DNA of 64,000 bases from Marinovum sp048263515 (GTDB taxonomy: Bacteria > Pseudomonadota > Alphaproteobacteria > Rhodobacterales > Rhodobacteraceae). Each line of letters opens with the position of its first letter. The stretch's first letter is position 1. Shown here piece after piece: positions 1 through 7,995 of this stretch. A program made the position numbers and the translations under genes. The DNA is taken from contig NZ_JBLXEC010000020.1 of assembly GCF_048263515.1 (NCBI RefSeq), forward strand, positions 1 through 64,000, in the 5' to 3' direction. Under the pieces are notes generated by a model. That model did no database searches, was not told the origin of the DNA, and saw nothing but the letters and a program-made list of their open reading frames with translations.

Positions 1-219
1 CACGCTGAACTGCCGGTGGCAAGCGGCGCATTTGAAACGCCGCCTGGTCGTCAGATCGTAAACATCGACGCAGCCACAGATCGGACAGATCGGTTCGCCA
101 CCCGTCTCAGGCCAACGCAGCCGGCAGAACCTACGGTAGGCCGCCTCTTCGCCCTCGGTGAAGATAGTTTTGAGAGACAAGGTCCGCGCCGCCGCTGAAA
201 GCAGAAAGTGCTGAGCCAT
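1..219 (-). CDS. IS1595-family transposase, N-terminal part (cut by window edge)
   Basis: The reading frame starts at ATG 219-217 on the minus strand and stays open to base 1, giving 73 residues. A strong Shine-Dalgarno (GGAGG) lies just upstream on the minus strand. The protein begins MAQHFLLSAAARTLSL and contains a zinc ribbon with the pairs CPICGC and CAACH. This is the typical N-terminus of IS1595/ISXO2-like transposases, which carry a zinc ribbon before the DDE catalytic domain. The catalytic part lies outside the window, so activity cannot be judged. The insertion-sequence end should fall between about 220 and 300, but I could not identify the terminal repeat with confidence. Confidence 0.8.
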   Translation of the reverse strand, partial: MAQHFLLSAAARTLSLKTIFTEGEEAAYRRFCRLRWPETGGEPICPICGCVDVYDLTTRRRFKCAACHRQFSV

Positions 220-296
220 CCGAGCCTCCGGAGAAAAGAATGTTCACACTATGTTCTCATATGCGCGCTTCGTCAACCTCTTGGTGCATTTGCTAC

Positions 297-443
297 CTAA
301 GACCGCAAGAGCTCGTCGCGCAGGCTCCCGTTGAAGCTCTCGATGAAGGCGTTCTGCTGGGGCTTGCCGGGATCGATGTAGTGCCAGGACACCTCGTTCT
401 CATCGGCCCATTTCAGGACAGCCCGGCTGGTGAACTCTGTCCC
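297..443 (-). pseudogene. IS3-family transposase (OrfB) C-terminal fragment
   Basis: About 48 residues on the minus strand match the end of IS3-family OrfB integrase domains. They start at GTEFTSRAVLKWADENEVSW and include the PQQNAFIESFNGSLRDELL stretch that carries the catalytic glutamate of the DDE triad. The fragment begins abruptly at 443, where unrelated sequence including a 21-bp tandem duplication replaces the rest of the gene. It stops at 297, before the normal C-terminus. It is a dead remnant. Beside the IS1595 gene it marks this edge as an insertion hot spot. Confidence 0.85.
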
Positions 444-817
444 GTAGCACGACGGGAAGCAGCGCTGCCGAGAGGTTATAGCCACGCGCGGAGAGGTTAT
501 AGCCACGCGCGGAGCCCTCCTATCGCGCAGCGGGTGGCCATAACCGGGTCTCGGACCACACAAGACGACATCCACGTCTCGGGCAAGCTGGCGATTGTTT
601 GATAGAGGTAGGCCCGCCGCAAGGCGATCAGGTCATTAGATAGAGATCACGATCGTTGCCTCTTCGAGCCCGCTCTCGGCCAGGTAGAAGCGCCCTGCTT
701 TCGGACCGGTCGGTCTCGACCTCCGGGCGCGGGCGCGCTCGATCTATGCAGAGCGTCATGTGTGCCGCCGTGAGCTACGGCATACACTTGGTTGAGGAAA
801 CCAAAGGCCTGCTCAAT
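444..817. other. Gene-free stretch of mobile-element debris
   Basis: I see no intact gene. The stretch holds a 21-bp tandem duplication (470-511) and an inverted near-copy of its core (GTTATAGCCAC versus GTGGCCATAAC, about 534-544). On the minus strand there is a short open frame ending ...FYLAESGLEEATIVISI that may be the tail of an unrecognised broken gene. The long plus-strand frame crossing this area is only the antisense of the methyltransferase-like gene downstream. Confidence 0.5.
470..511 (+). repeat. Two tandem copies of a 21-bp unit
   Basis: Bases 470-490 and 491-511 are identical 21-mers beginning GAGAGGTTATAGCC. They sit exactly where homology to the IS3 transposase breaks off. 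A one-mismatch inverted copy of the core lies about 25 bp further on. This looks like a slippage duplication or the scar of an IS deletion. Confidence 0.85.
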
Positions 818-2308
818 TCAGACTCCTGCCATGACTTCGCTGATCGGTTTCGTTTCCTGAAACCATCTAGCGGGCAGGTTTTCTTCGTCGCTGATCTGGC
901 CCGCACAACGCAGGATCGGCAGGGTCCTTCGGATGTCTTCCGCGACCTCGGTCCAGATCCAGCGGCTCGCCTCCATGTCGATCTCTCTGGAATCGATCAC
1001 GCTGTGCCGGGTCTCGGAGACAATGCGCCCCGGCCTCGACAGTGCCCCGATCTGATTGAACGGGAGCAGAAACGAGATCGCATGAGTGTCATCCCCATGG
1101 CCGAGCTCGAAGACGCCGAATTCGCCGCGGCGGGCAGAGCGCGTGATCTCCCGGCGGGTGCCGACCACCTGCCAGATATCCCGGACCGGCTGGTTGCACA
1201 GAAGGTCCTCGAAGCCTTCGACATCATAGGCGAATGCCTCGAGCGGGCCGGCGGTTTCAAGGCCGGCGGGATCAATGCCCCAGACAAACCGTTCGGCAAT
1301 CCCGGAGGACTGTCGAGAGACGGCGTCGGGCTGCGACAGGTCTGCGCCGGTGCGCGGCAACTCCGCCGGCGCCCGAGTTGCTGCCGACGTAGCAGGGTCC
1401 GAAGGGGGGTTTGCAGGTGCAGGGGCCTCGCGGGGCGTGGTGCCGTCGACCCCCGGCGTCTCGGCATCCGCGGCGCTCGCAAGGACCTCCGTTTGGGCGG
1501 CGAGGGCGGCCTCGTAGAGCTCGACGATCTCGGCCATGTTGATCGAGCCACCGCCCACGCCATTGGCGGCGGCGCCCGGCAGATCGAGGGTCTCGAACCG
1601 GCGCAGGAGGTCTTCGCGGTCGCAGCCCACCGCCCGCAGGAAGATGTTGGACTGGGCACTCCAAGGGGTGCCGAGAGGCTTGAGCTGACCGGCGTGGGCA
1701 CCGATCCGGCGGATCACCAGGTCAGCCTCGGCCTGGGTGCAGCGCTGGAAATGCGGGTGACAGGTGCGGAGCTTGTGCAGCGGGCGGGTGGGGGTGCCGC
1801 GCTCCCAGACCTGCAGCACGCAGGGCACGTCCACCGTCTTGCCGACATGATTGAACGCCCGCGGCGGAATATCCTGCTGGTGCACCAGGTGCAGATTCCG
1901 GGCGACGCGGTTCTGATGGCTCTTCTTCTTGAAGGACGCCGGCAGGATGAAGGCCACCACCTCGACGAAGCCTGCGGCGTGGTTGAGGAATTTCAGGGCC
2001 GCGCTCTTGGAGAAAGGCGGGTTGCCGATGACCAGGCAGCGGCCGATGGGGGCTTCGGGCGCCCAGGCCAGGAAATCGCCGGTCCGGATCCCCGGCGCCT
2101 TGGGATCGAGATCGAGGGCGATGCAAGCGTTGCCGAGTTGATTGGAAAACGCGCCCGTGCCGGCGGAAGGTTCGATGATGGTGTCAAAGGGCTGCCCGGC
2201 ATAGAGCGCTCTCACCAGATCGATGCACTCCCGCGCGACGCCGGGGTCGGTGTAGTACTGAGCCAGGGTTTTTGCGGTGGCGGCGGCGGTTGGGGTCTTG
2301 GTCGTCAT
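818..2308 (-). CDS. N6-adenine DNA methyltransferase-like protein (copy 1)
   Basis: 496 residues; start ATG 2308 is preceded by a GAGGA Shine-Dalgarno. A class I SAM-binding motif EPSAGTGAF sits at residues 46-54, and the amino-methyltransferase motif IV reads N96-P-P-F99 in VIGNPPFSK. These are the hallmarks of N6-adenine (gamma-type) DNA methyltransferases. Residues 1-270 form the catalytic-like half. Residues about 270-345 are a Pro/Ala-rich linker, and about 350-496 form a separate conserved domain of unknown role with no match I recognise. A paralogue of the same architecture lies at 4643-6145. There is no restriction endonuclease nearby, so an orphan methylase or anti-restriction role on a mobile element is plausible. 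Function is inferred from motifs only. Confidence 0.65.
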   Translation of the reverse strand: MTTKTPTAAATAKTLAQYYTDPGVARECIDLVRALYAGQPFDTIIEPSAGTGAFSNQLGNACIALDLDPKAPGIRTGDFLAWAPEAPIGRCLVIGNPPFSKSAALKFLNHAAGFVEVVAFILPASFKKKSHQNRVARNLHLVHQQDIPPRAFNHVGKTVDVPCVLQVWERGTPTRPLHKLRTCHPHFQRCTQAEADLVIRRIGAHAGQLKPLGTPWSAQSNIFLRAVGCDREDLLRRFETLDLPGAAANGVGGGSINMAEIVELYEAALAAQTEVLASAADAETPGVDGTTPREAPAPANPPSDPATSAATRAPAELPRTGADLSQPDAVSRQSSGIAERFVWGIDPAGLETAGPLEAFAYDVEGFEDLLCNQPVRDIWQVVGTRREITRSARRGEFGVFELGHGDDTHAISFLLPFNQIGALSRPGRIVSETRHSVIDSREIDMEASRWIWTEVAEDIRRTLPILRCAGQISDEENLPARWFQETKPISEVMAGV

Positions 2309-2393
2309 GGGGCGTGGTCCTCGTTGCTTGTGGCGAGGAAGTGTTGTCGACGCGAAATTTCAGAAAAATTGCGGTTTAAAACCCCCGCTCCAA

Positions 2394-2431
2394 AGCGCCA
2401 TCGATTGCCCGTGAGGGCAATCTAAGGCGCT
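2394..2431. other. Compound inverted repeat (hairpin or operator)
   Basis: The inner arms GATTGCCC (2403-2410) and GGGCAATC (2415-2422) are perfect, with a 4-nt loop. The outer arms AGCGCC (2394-2399) and GGCGCT (2426-2431) add six more pairs, separated by a symmetrical 3-nt bulge. It lies 86 bp upstream of the methyltransferase start, in its probable promoter or leader. Confidence 0.6.
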
Positions 2432-2766
2432 GATATACATCGGTATTTATGGTGGGTGCGCGCGAGAAATTTTTTTGAGACCGGGGCTCTTCTTCGTTCT
2501 TGGAACTTTCGGGAAGTGCTGCCGTCGTCGGGGTGCTCAGCGCGGCGCAGACCGAGCAGGAGGTGTTCGGTGAGGATCACCGTGGCACCGGCATTGGCCG
2601 CCAAGATGAAGGCGCGTTGCGCCCGATACCGGCTGCTCTCCCTCGACGCGCGATATCGGGCGGCGCAGCCCATGGGATTTCAGAACGGGCTTTCAGACCG
2701 GGCGTTCAGCTGGCGTCGCCGAGGACGTCCGGCTCCGGCGCAGGCAGGTTTCGTCCCTTCCTCGGA

Positions 2767-2810
2767 CCTTTTTCGTCCGGGTGTCTTTGGCGGCACCCGG
2801 ACGAAAAAGG
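2767..2810. other. 17-bp perfect inverted repeat
   Basis: The arm CCTTTTTCGTCCGGGTG (2767-2783) and its exact complement (2794-2810) flank a 10-nt loop. The structure ends 55 bp before the start codon at 2866. The T-run is at the 5' side and the A-run at the 3' side, the reverse of a normal intrinsic terminator. A leader hairpin, protein-binding site or element end is at least as likely. Confidence 0.75.
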
Positions 2811-2865
2811 CTCGAGAGGGAGCTGTCACACAAGGGTGAGTTTCAATCTCAAGAAGGAGGCCACC

Positions 2866-3387
2866 ATGCCCAAATCTGTCAATTCCAACACATCCACCGT
2901 CGGCGACCTAGTCGCGTGCAAGTTTCCGTTTGCCGAAGGCGCGCACAAGACGCGGATCTGCGCGGTTGTCGCGGTTTGCCCTGAAACCGACGAGGTCGTG
3001 CTGGCCTATGGCACCGGCAATCTGCGGTTCAAGGCAGATGTGACCCATGCCCTGACGGTGTTTCGGGAGGCCGATTGTCAGGCCGCCGGTCTGCACAAGC
3101 CGACCCGGTTCCAGGTGGATCGCCGCATCCGCCTGTCCGGAAACGACCCCCGCTTTCGCGTGCACCGCACCAAGGGCACGGCCAAGGTCGGTCAGCTGAA
3201 CCCTGCAATGACAGCTCGGCTGAGGGAGATCTATCGCCGGATGCCGCCCGTCTGCGCCGCGAAAGAACGGCAGGGGATCCATCCCACCGGCCCGGTGCCG
3301 CGGCGCCGTCCCGGATTTTTCGGCCGGCCTCGTGTCGTGGTGCGGGCCCTCGCATCGGCTCCTCCGCATCGGCCCTCTGAGGCCTGA
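2866..3387 (+). CDS. Small protein, possibly PemK/MazF-fold
   Basis: 173 residues. The start ATG 2866 was chosen because AAGGAGG stands at 2854-2860; a longer open frame upstream has no such support. The N-terminal half, beginning about residue 11 with VGDLVACKFPFAEG followed by an ICAVVAV strand, resembles the opening of PemK/MazF-type proteins (GDIV..FPF....RPALV). However, the usual Arg-Pro after the glycine loop is replaced by HKTRICA. No antitoxin-like gene precedes it, so a toxin role is doubtful. The C-terminal 50 residues are basic and Pro-rich. I treat the fold as a suggestion and the function as unknown. Confidence 0.55.
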   Translation: MPKSVNSNTSTVGDLVACKFPFAEGAHKTRICAVVAVCPETDEVVLAYGTGNLRFKADVTHALTVFREADCQAAGLHKPTRFQVDRRIRLSGNDPRFRVHRTKGTAKVGQLNPAMTARLREIYRRMPPVCAAKERQGIHPTGPVPRRRPGFFGRPRVVVRALASAPPHRPSEA

Positions 3388-3524
3388 TCTGCAGGCTCAG
3401 GCTCTGCCTGCCGCCCCGTTCTCCATGGCCCTTGGCCAGATATTCTCTTGTCCAGGCCTGTGAAGGCCGGGGCGAACCACCAGAAAACCGGCGCAGTCTG
3501 CGCGGTTACAGACAGGAATTGAAC

Positions 3525-3908
3525 ATGCCCACTCCGATCTCGAACAACGACCTGCTCTGCAACACCCAGACCCAGGGGCGGCGTTTTGCCCGCGTCTGGG
3601 AACAGGCTGGCCCTGACCTCACCGGGGCGCTGACGCTGCAGGGACGGGCTGCCCTTGCCCGCCTGCGGGAGGGGGACTGCCTGCGGGCGGAGGATGCCGA
3701 GGGGCTGCGCCTCATCGGCCACATCATCATCGACACGCACGACCGGCTGGCGGCGCAGCTGGAGAATGCGGCGCACGGAGAGGGGAGCCTCAAGAGCAAG
3801 AAGTGCCTCATCGAGGTTCTGATGCTGTCCTTTCTGGCCTTCATCGAGCGTCGCCAGGAGGCTCTCGACCGAGGGGGGAACTCGACAGAGCGCTGTCCCC
3901 AAGGCTGA
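3525..3908 (+). CDS. Hypothetical protein, 127 aa
   Basis: The ATG at 3525 follows a GACAGGAA ribosome-binding site; the frame extends further upstream without a better start. The protein is mostly helical in appearance (residues about 20-110) and slightly acidic. It has no signal peptide, membrane segment or motif I recognise. The middle region, containing EDAEGLRLIGHIIIDTHDRL, could be an amphipathic helix. It lies between the PemK-like gene and the DUF2384 gene, all on the plus strand. Function unknown. The 286 bases after it (3909-4194) hold no gene I can support. Confidence 0.6.
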   Translation: MPTPISNNDLLCNTQTQGRRFARVWEQAGPDLTGALTLQGRAALARLREGDCLRAEDAEGLRLIGHIIIDTHDRLAAQLENAAHGEGSLKSKKCLIEVLMLSFLAFIERRQEALDRGGNSTERCPQG

Positions 3909-4194
3909 TGGCACCCCGGGCGCCCGACCGGCGCCCGGGACCTTGTCGCCTGCAGGTTCTGCCATTTGTTGGTCTCGGCGCCCGGGATCTGGGCCAGCTC
4001 CCGCACTGGGCGGTGGCTCGTCTTGCATGAAAGGATATACCTTGGGGGCGAAATGGCAGACCTCGCGTGCCGGGTTTTTCAGCGCTTCCTGTTTCAAAGT
4101 ATGCTGGATGCAGTGTAGATGAGGCCTCGCGCATGGTGATGATCATCAGAAACCTTCCACCCCCTGTCGTTCCGGGCAGAACAGGGGCGGGCAA

Positions 4195-4551
4195 ATGACA
4201 CTCGTCGAGACCATCGTGTCGATTACATCGGTCATCGCCAGTGTGTTGGCGATCCTTTACATGCGCCACATCGCCCGGCACGCGGGCCGCGACCGGCCGC
4301 ACGACCCGGAGCGCCTTCGTCGCTTCATCGAGACCGCACCCTACGAAGATGATCTGCGGGTATTCGCGACAGCGGTTCTGGGGTCGAAGGAGGCGGCGCA
4401 GGCATGGATGGTCAGACCGGCGCCGCATCTCGACGGCCACCGGCCGATCGATCTTGTTGCCACGCCGGCCGGTGCGAGAGCCGTGCGGCACTACTTGACG
4501 CGCCTGAAGCAAACCCGGGACGGGTGGAGGACTTCGACGGCCTCGGTCTGA
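4195..4551 (+). CDS. Membrane-anchored DUF2384 (MbcA/ParS/Xre antitoxin-type) protein
   Basis: 118 residues. A hydrophobic segment at residues about 7-23 (IVSITSVIASVLAILYM) should span the membrane. Residues about 55-108 match the DUF2384 toxin-binding domain of MbcA/ParS/Xre antitoxins, with the typical series VLGSKEAAQAWM, then RPIDLVATPAGARAV. Classical members have an N-terminal helix-turn-helix and sit next to a RES-domain toxin. Here the HTH is replaced by a membrane segment, and no RES-type gene is adjacent. The start is preceded by a purine-rich AGGGGCGGG. The domain call is fairly good; the role is unknown. Confidence 0.6.
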   Translation: MTLVETIVSITSVIASVLAILYMRHIARHAGRDRPHDPERLRRFIETAPYEDDLRVFATAVLGSKEAAQAWMVRPAPHLDGHRPIDLVATPAGARAVRHYLTRLKQTRDGWRTSTASV

Positions 4552-4642
4552 CGCGGGGCTGAGCCCGGGGCTTTCCTGGGCCGCTCCCGGTCGCCATGAC
4601 CTCGGAGCGACCGCTGCCGCCGGCGTGAACCGGCTGAGGCGC

Positions 4643-6145
4643 TCAGGCTTCGGGCGCAGGGCCCTCCGCCTGTTTTGCCACCCAGAACCTGTGGTCGGAC
4701 AGGCATTCATCGTCGCTGATATCTGTCTTGCCCGTCAGGTTTGGCAGGGCATCCTGGATATCGCCGGCGACCTCGGCCCAGATTTCCCAGCTCACATCCA
4801 TGTCCAGCTCCCGGGAGTCGATCACACTGTGTCGGTTTTCCAGCGCGATGCGCCCGGGACCGGAAAGTGCGCCCCGCTCATCGAACGGCAGCAGGAAGGA
4901 AATCGCGTAGTGTTCATCTCCATGACTGATCTCGAAGACGCCATGCTCACCGGGGCGTGCGGAGGCCCCGATGTCCTGATAGCTGCCGAACTGCTCCCAG
5001 ACCTGCCAGATCGGATCGTAACGGACCAGCTCTTCCAGTTGCTCCACGTCAAAGCCAAAATCTTCGAGGAATTCGTCATAGGCGTTGATTTGGTTTTCTT
5101 TCTCTTGTGTCAGTGAAGGGGAGGCGGTCTCGATGGAGCCCGGGCCAGAGGTCAGACCGGCGTCGATCCCGAGGACCGTGGCACCTCGGAAGGTTCCGGT
5201 GTCATTACCCTGCTCTCGCTCGGGCCGGCGAGAGTGCCCGGGGAATGGGATCACGCGTGCGGTTGCGTCAAGGCCTTGGCGTGCCGGAACCTCGCCAGGT
5301 GCGTCAGCTTCGGCGCATGCGGCGGCGGTCTCTGCGACGATCGCGGTCTCGTAGAGCTCGACGATCTCGGCCATGTTGATCGAGTCCCCGCCGGCGCCGC
5401 TGGCAGCCGCGCTGGCCATCTTAAGCGTTTCGAACCGGGTCCTGAGATCCTCTCGGCTGCAGCCGACGGCACGCAGGAAGATGTTGGACTCTGCACTCCA
5501 GGGCGTGTCGAGGGGCTTGAGCGCGCCGGCACAGGCGCCGACGCGGCGGATCACCAGGTCGGCCTCGGCCTGGGTGCAGCGCTCGAAGTGGGGGTGGCTG
5601 CGTTTGAGCACGTGCGCGGCACGCGGCTCTGCCTGGCGCTCCCAGATCTGGAAGACGCAAGGCACGTCGATCCCTGTTCCGCTTTTGGTGAACGCCCGCG
5701 ACGGGATCTCCTCCTCGTGCACCAGATGCATGTTCGGGTCGACGCGGTTCTGATACGATGTTTTGCGAAAGGTCGTCGGCAAGACGAAGGCCACCACGTC
5801 GGCAAATTCCGCCGCGTGGTTGAGATACGCCAGCGCCGCGCCCTTGGCGAAGGGCGGGGTGCCGATTACCAGGCAGCGCCCGGTGGGGGCGGCAGGCTTC
5901 CAATCCAGATAATCGGCGGTTTCAATGCCCGGATGCGTCGGAGCGAGATCAAGCGCAATGCAATCACTGCGGAGCTGCCCCGAGAAGGCACCCTGGCCGG
6001 CCGAGGGATCGATGTTGGTCTCGAAGTTGAGGTCGGCATAAAGCGCGCGCACCTTGGCGACGCAGGCGGCGGCGACCTTGGGATCGATCTGATACTGGCT
6101 CAGGCGTGGTGCGGCGGCGGAAGTGTCGGTGATCTTGTTCGTCAT
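4643..6145 (-). CDS. DNA methyltransferase-like protein (copy 2, motif IV altered)
   Basis: 500 residues, collinear with the 496-residue copy at 818-2308. Both start with Tyr18...Asp21-Pro22 and carry motif I at 46-54 (here DPSAGQGAF), a Pro/Gly-rich linker near 280-330, and the conserved C-terminal domain (for example GRIALENRHSVIDSRELDMD). The catalytic motif IV, NPPF in copy 1, reads T96-P-P-F99 here. In N6-adenine methyltransferases the first residue (N or D) contacts the target amino group, so Thr should impair catalysis. The gene starts at ATG 6145 after GAGGACC. It may be a regulatory or DNA-binding paralogue, or an inactive duplicate kept intact by selection. Confidence 0.6.
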   Translation of the reverse strand: MTNKITDTSAAAPRLSQYQIDPKVAAACVAKVRALYADLNFETNIDPSAGQGAFSGQLRSDCIALDLAPTHPGIETADYLDWKPAAPTGRCLVIGTPPFAKGAALAYLNHAAEFADVVAFVLPTTFRKTSYQNRVDPNMHLVHEEEIPSRAFTKSGTGIDVPCVFQIWERQAEPRAAHVLKRSHPHFERCTQAEADLVIRRVGACAGALKPLDTPWSAESNIFLRAVGCSREDLRTRFETLKMASAAASGAGGDSINMAEIVELYETAIVAETAAACAEADAPGEVPARQGLDATARVIPFPGHSRRPEREQGNDTGTFRGATVLGIDAGLTSGPGSIETASPSLTQEKENQINAYDEFLEDFGFDVEQLEELVRYDPIWQVWEQFGSYQDIGASARPGEHGVFEISHGDEHYAISFLLPFDERGALSGPGRIALENRHSVIDSRELDMDVSWEIWAEVAGDIQDALPNLTGKTDISDDECLSDHRFWVAKQAEGPAPEA

Positions 6146-6508
6146 AAGTGGTGGTCCTCATTGTTGTCACGAGGAAGTGGGTCCGAAGTAAAATTTCAGA
6201 ACCGCGGTTTGAATCGAACTCGTGTCGCCCGCCTGACCACGGCGGCATTCGCGGGGAGATGCGGATCACAAGGAAAGGTCGAGGAGCCGGCCCTGCGGCA
6301 TGCGGCGGTTACCGGAGCGGCCCGGCGTGAGCATCGCTGCAATGTCATCTTCAAAAATCATTCCAGAAAATTTTTCCGAACTCGGAAACAGACCAACCTC
6401 CGTTTTGCATGGGCGGGCACCGAGGGGTGTTTCGGCCTCATGCCGATCACGCTTGCGGGTCCCCCGCCCAAAGATCGTCACGCAAGACAACACGCAAAGG
6501 TTCAAAAA
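6146..6508. promoter_or_regulatory. Divergent intergenic region
   Basis: The first 75 bases resemble the leader of the paralogous methyltransferase gene (2309-2390), including the GAGGAAGTG and AAATTTCAGAA blocks. The rest holds AT-rich patches (about 6340-6375, AGAAAATTTTTCCGA) that may carry promoters. I see no supported gene. Confidence 0.45.
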
Positions 6509-7144
6509 ATGATACAGACTATAGACTTCACGAAAGCTGCCGCGCAGCAGGAAACCTTCGATTTCTTTACCCCCGATGAAAAAACGCTGCTCACTCAGTT
6601 AACCTGCAGGGCAAGTGCGTTGCTGTCCGACGCCGTTCTGCAGCTATTGCACAATCACCTGGCCGATCTTGACGGCCAGGAGGCACCGGCGGCACCCGTA
6701 GCCCTCTGGTTCAAGCACCTGGAGCGCGGTGATGCGCCTCGCAATTCCACCTCCCGGCTCCATGCGATCTTGTTTCTGGAGGGCGGCGAATTGGTGGCAC
6801 GTCCTTTGGGGGACCTGCCTGCGGCAGTGCGCGCCGGCACCCTGGAGATCCTCGCCACCTTCTTCCTGACCGAGGACCTTTGCGAGGGCCTCTATTATCG
6901 GGCCGGGTTCAGCATCTTTAAAGCGCTTGATGCGGTGCATTTCAGGAATTTCACCCTGCTCCGCGGCGACCCGGCAAGTTGCGGCGAAGACAGTTTTGAA
7001 GAGTTGCTCGAAGAGCTGGAATTCGGCTGCAATACACAAGGTCTGAAGCTCGCGATGCATCCTTGGGCTGCGACAGAGCGCGGGGTGATTTTCAGCAAGG
7101 AAGTCGAACAGGCTTTGAACCTGATCCATCGCGTGGCTGGTTGA
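6509..7144 (+). CDS. Hypothetical protein, 211 aa
   Basis: The ATG at 6509 follows AAAGG at about 6496-6500. The open frame continues far upstream, but that part is antisense to the methyltransferase gene. The protein is acidic and soluble-looking, starting MIQTIDFTKAAAQQETFDFF. It contains helical stretches, for example around residues 30-50 (ALLSDAVLQLLHNHLADLD) and 160-180 (SFEELLEELEFG). It has no signal peptide and no catalytic motif I recognise. A strong hairpin (7154-7178) lies just after its stop. Function unknown; probably part of the same accessory module as its neighbours. Confidence 0.6.
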   Translation: MIQTIDFTKAAAQQETFDFFTPDEKTLLTQLTCRASALLSDAVLQLLHNHLADLDGQEAPAAPVALWFKHLERGDAPRNSTSRLHAILFLEGGELVARPLGDLPAAVRAGTLEILATFFLTEDLCEGLYYRAGFSIFKALDAVHFRNFTLLRGDPASCGEDSFEELLEELEFGCNTQGLKLAMHPWAATERGVIFSKEVEQALNLIHRVAG

Positions 7145-7153
7145 GCGCTTGCC

Positions 7154-7178
7154 TGCCGCGGCGTGAAGCGCCGCGGCA
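7154..7178 (+). terminator. Hairpin after the 211-aa gene
   Basis: Perfect 10-bp arms TGCCGCGGCG (7154-7163) and CGCCGCGGCA (7169-7178) with a 5-nt loop lie ten bases after the stop codon. No T-run follows, so it may act as an mRNA 3' stabiliser rather than a true intrinsic terminator. Confidence 0.6.
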
Positions 7179-7341
7179 TCATAAATCGGGACCCCTGCCT
7201 GGTGAGGCTGGCCGGTCGCCGATCTCAGCGGTGTTAAGAGAACGCGCGATCTCAGGCCGTTTTGTTTTTCCGAAACTACGACAGTGAACCCACCTCTTCT
7301 GCGCGGTGACCACGCCAACCCAATCCATGAAAGGACACGCC

Positions 7342-7908
7342 ATGGGCGGAGTTTACACCAACAAGGCCTTGCTTCTGGACGAGCGCGAGATCGAGGCGGC
7401 ATACGGCTACGCGCCCGAGAGCTTCGACGATCTGTATGACGCGGCGACAGAGTTTGCCGAGACCCGGGTCGGCGCCGACGAGCACCCGTTTGCCAGCTAC
7501 CTCGGCTGCAGTTCCGAGCGCTTCGACGCCACCGAGCTGCGCTGTTATGATCAGCACAGCAGCTGGCTTGAAGACGGGCAGGTCTGGACCCGAAGCCTCG
7601 GCCGGATCATGCAGGATCTCGGTGACCTGGACCCAGAGGTGAGCGAGGTCTTCTTCCGCACCGGCGAGCCGCAGGACCTGATTGCCACCGTGTCGCAGCA
7701 AGCCACGGTGCTCATCGCCGAGGAACGCTTTTCCCGGGTGCGGGACATGATGACCGCCTTGGAAAATCTCAAAGAGGCCGGTCTGCCGTGCTTTCGCAAT
7801 GCGCAGTATCTGACCGCTGGCGGCGATGATGATGCCTATGATCTGCGGGAGCGTGACTGGGGGGCAGGCAGGCGGGTGATCGTCGAGATGGCCTTTGTCT
7901 GGGGATGA
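7342..7908 (+). CDS. Hypothetical protein, 188 aa
   Basis: The start at 7342 (MGGVYTNKALLLDE) is preceded by AAAGGA at 7330-7335. An upstream in-frame start at 7306 has no such site. The protein is strongly acidic, with many Glu/Asp/Tyr residues, and ends with a hydrophobic strand (GRRVIVEMAFVWG). I see no signal peptide, transmembrane segment or family motif. Acidic small proteins on mobile elements are sometimes DNA mimics, but nothing specific supports that here. It lies between the hairpin at 7154 and the recombinase pair. Function unknown. Confidence 0.6.
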   Translation: MGGVYTNKALLLDEREIEAAYGYAPESFDDLYDAATEFAETRVGADEHPFASYLGCSSERFDATELRCYDQHSSWLEDGQVWTRSLGRIMQDLGDLDPEVSEVFFRTGEPQDLIATVSQQATVLIAEERFSRVRDMMTALENLKEAGLPCFRNAQYLTAGGDDDAYDLRERDWGAGRRVIVEMAFVWG

Positions 7909-7995
7909 GCGCCGGCGAGACGGTCGGCCCGGCCAGCATTTCGGGCCGGACGTTTCCGCGCCCCGCGTGACGATCCCACCCTTCCTGATGACCGC

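Larger units (their letters stand above)
2309..2865. promoter_or_regulatory. Divergent intergenic region with two long hairpins
   Basis: This 557-bp region lies between the minus-strand methyltransferase-like gene and the plus-strand gene at 2866. It should contain promoters for both. It holds a compound hairpin at 2394-2431 and a 17-bp perfect inverted repeat at 2767-2810. The first part (about 2309-2390) resembles the region just upstream of the paralogous methyltransferase gene (6146-6220), so the duplication included the leader. I see no convincing coding sequence. Confidence 0.55.

Noticed and set aside
656..2425. 589-residue plus-strand frame opposite methyltransferase-like copy 1
   Set aside because: Shadow; the minus strand has SAM-binding and NPPF motifs and a Shine-Dalgarno.
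5234..6508. N-terminal extension of the 211-aa protein gene
   Set aside because: This part of the open frame is antisense to methyltransferase-like copy 2; the Shine-Dalgarno supports ATG 6509.
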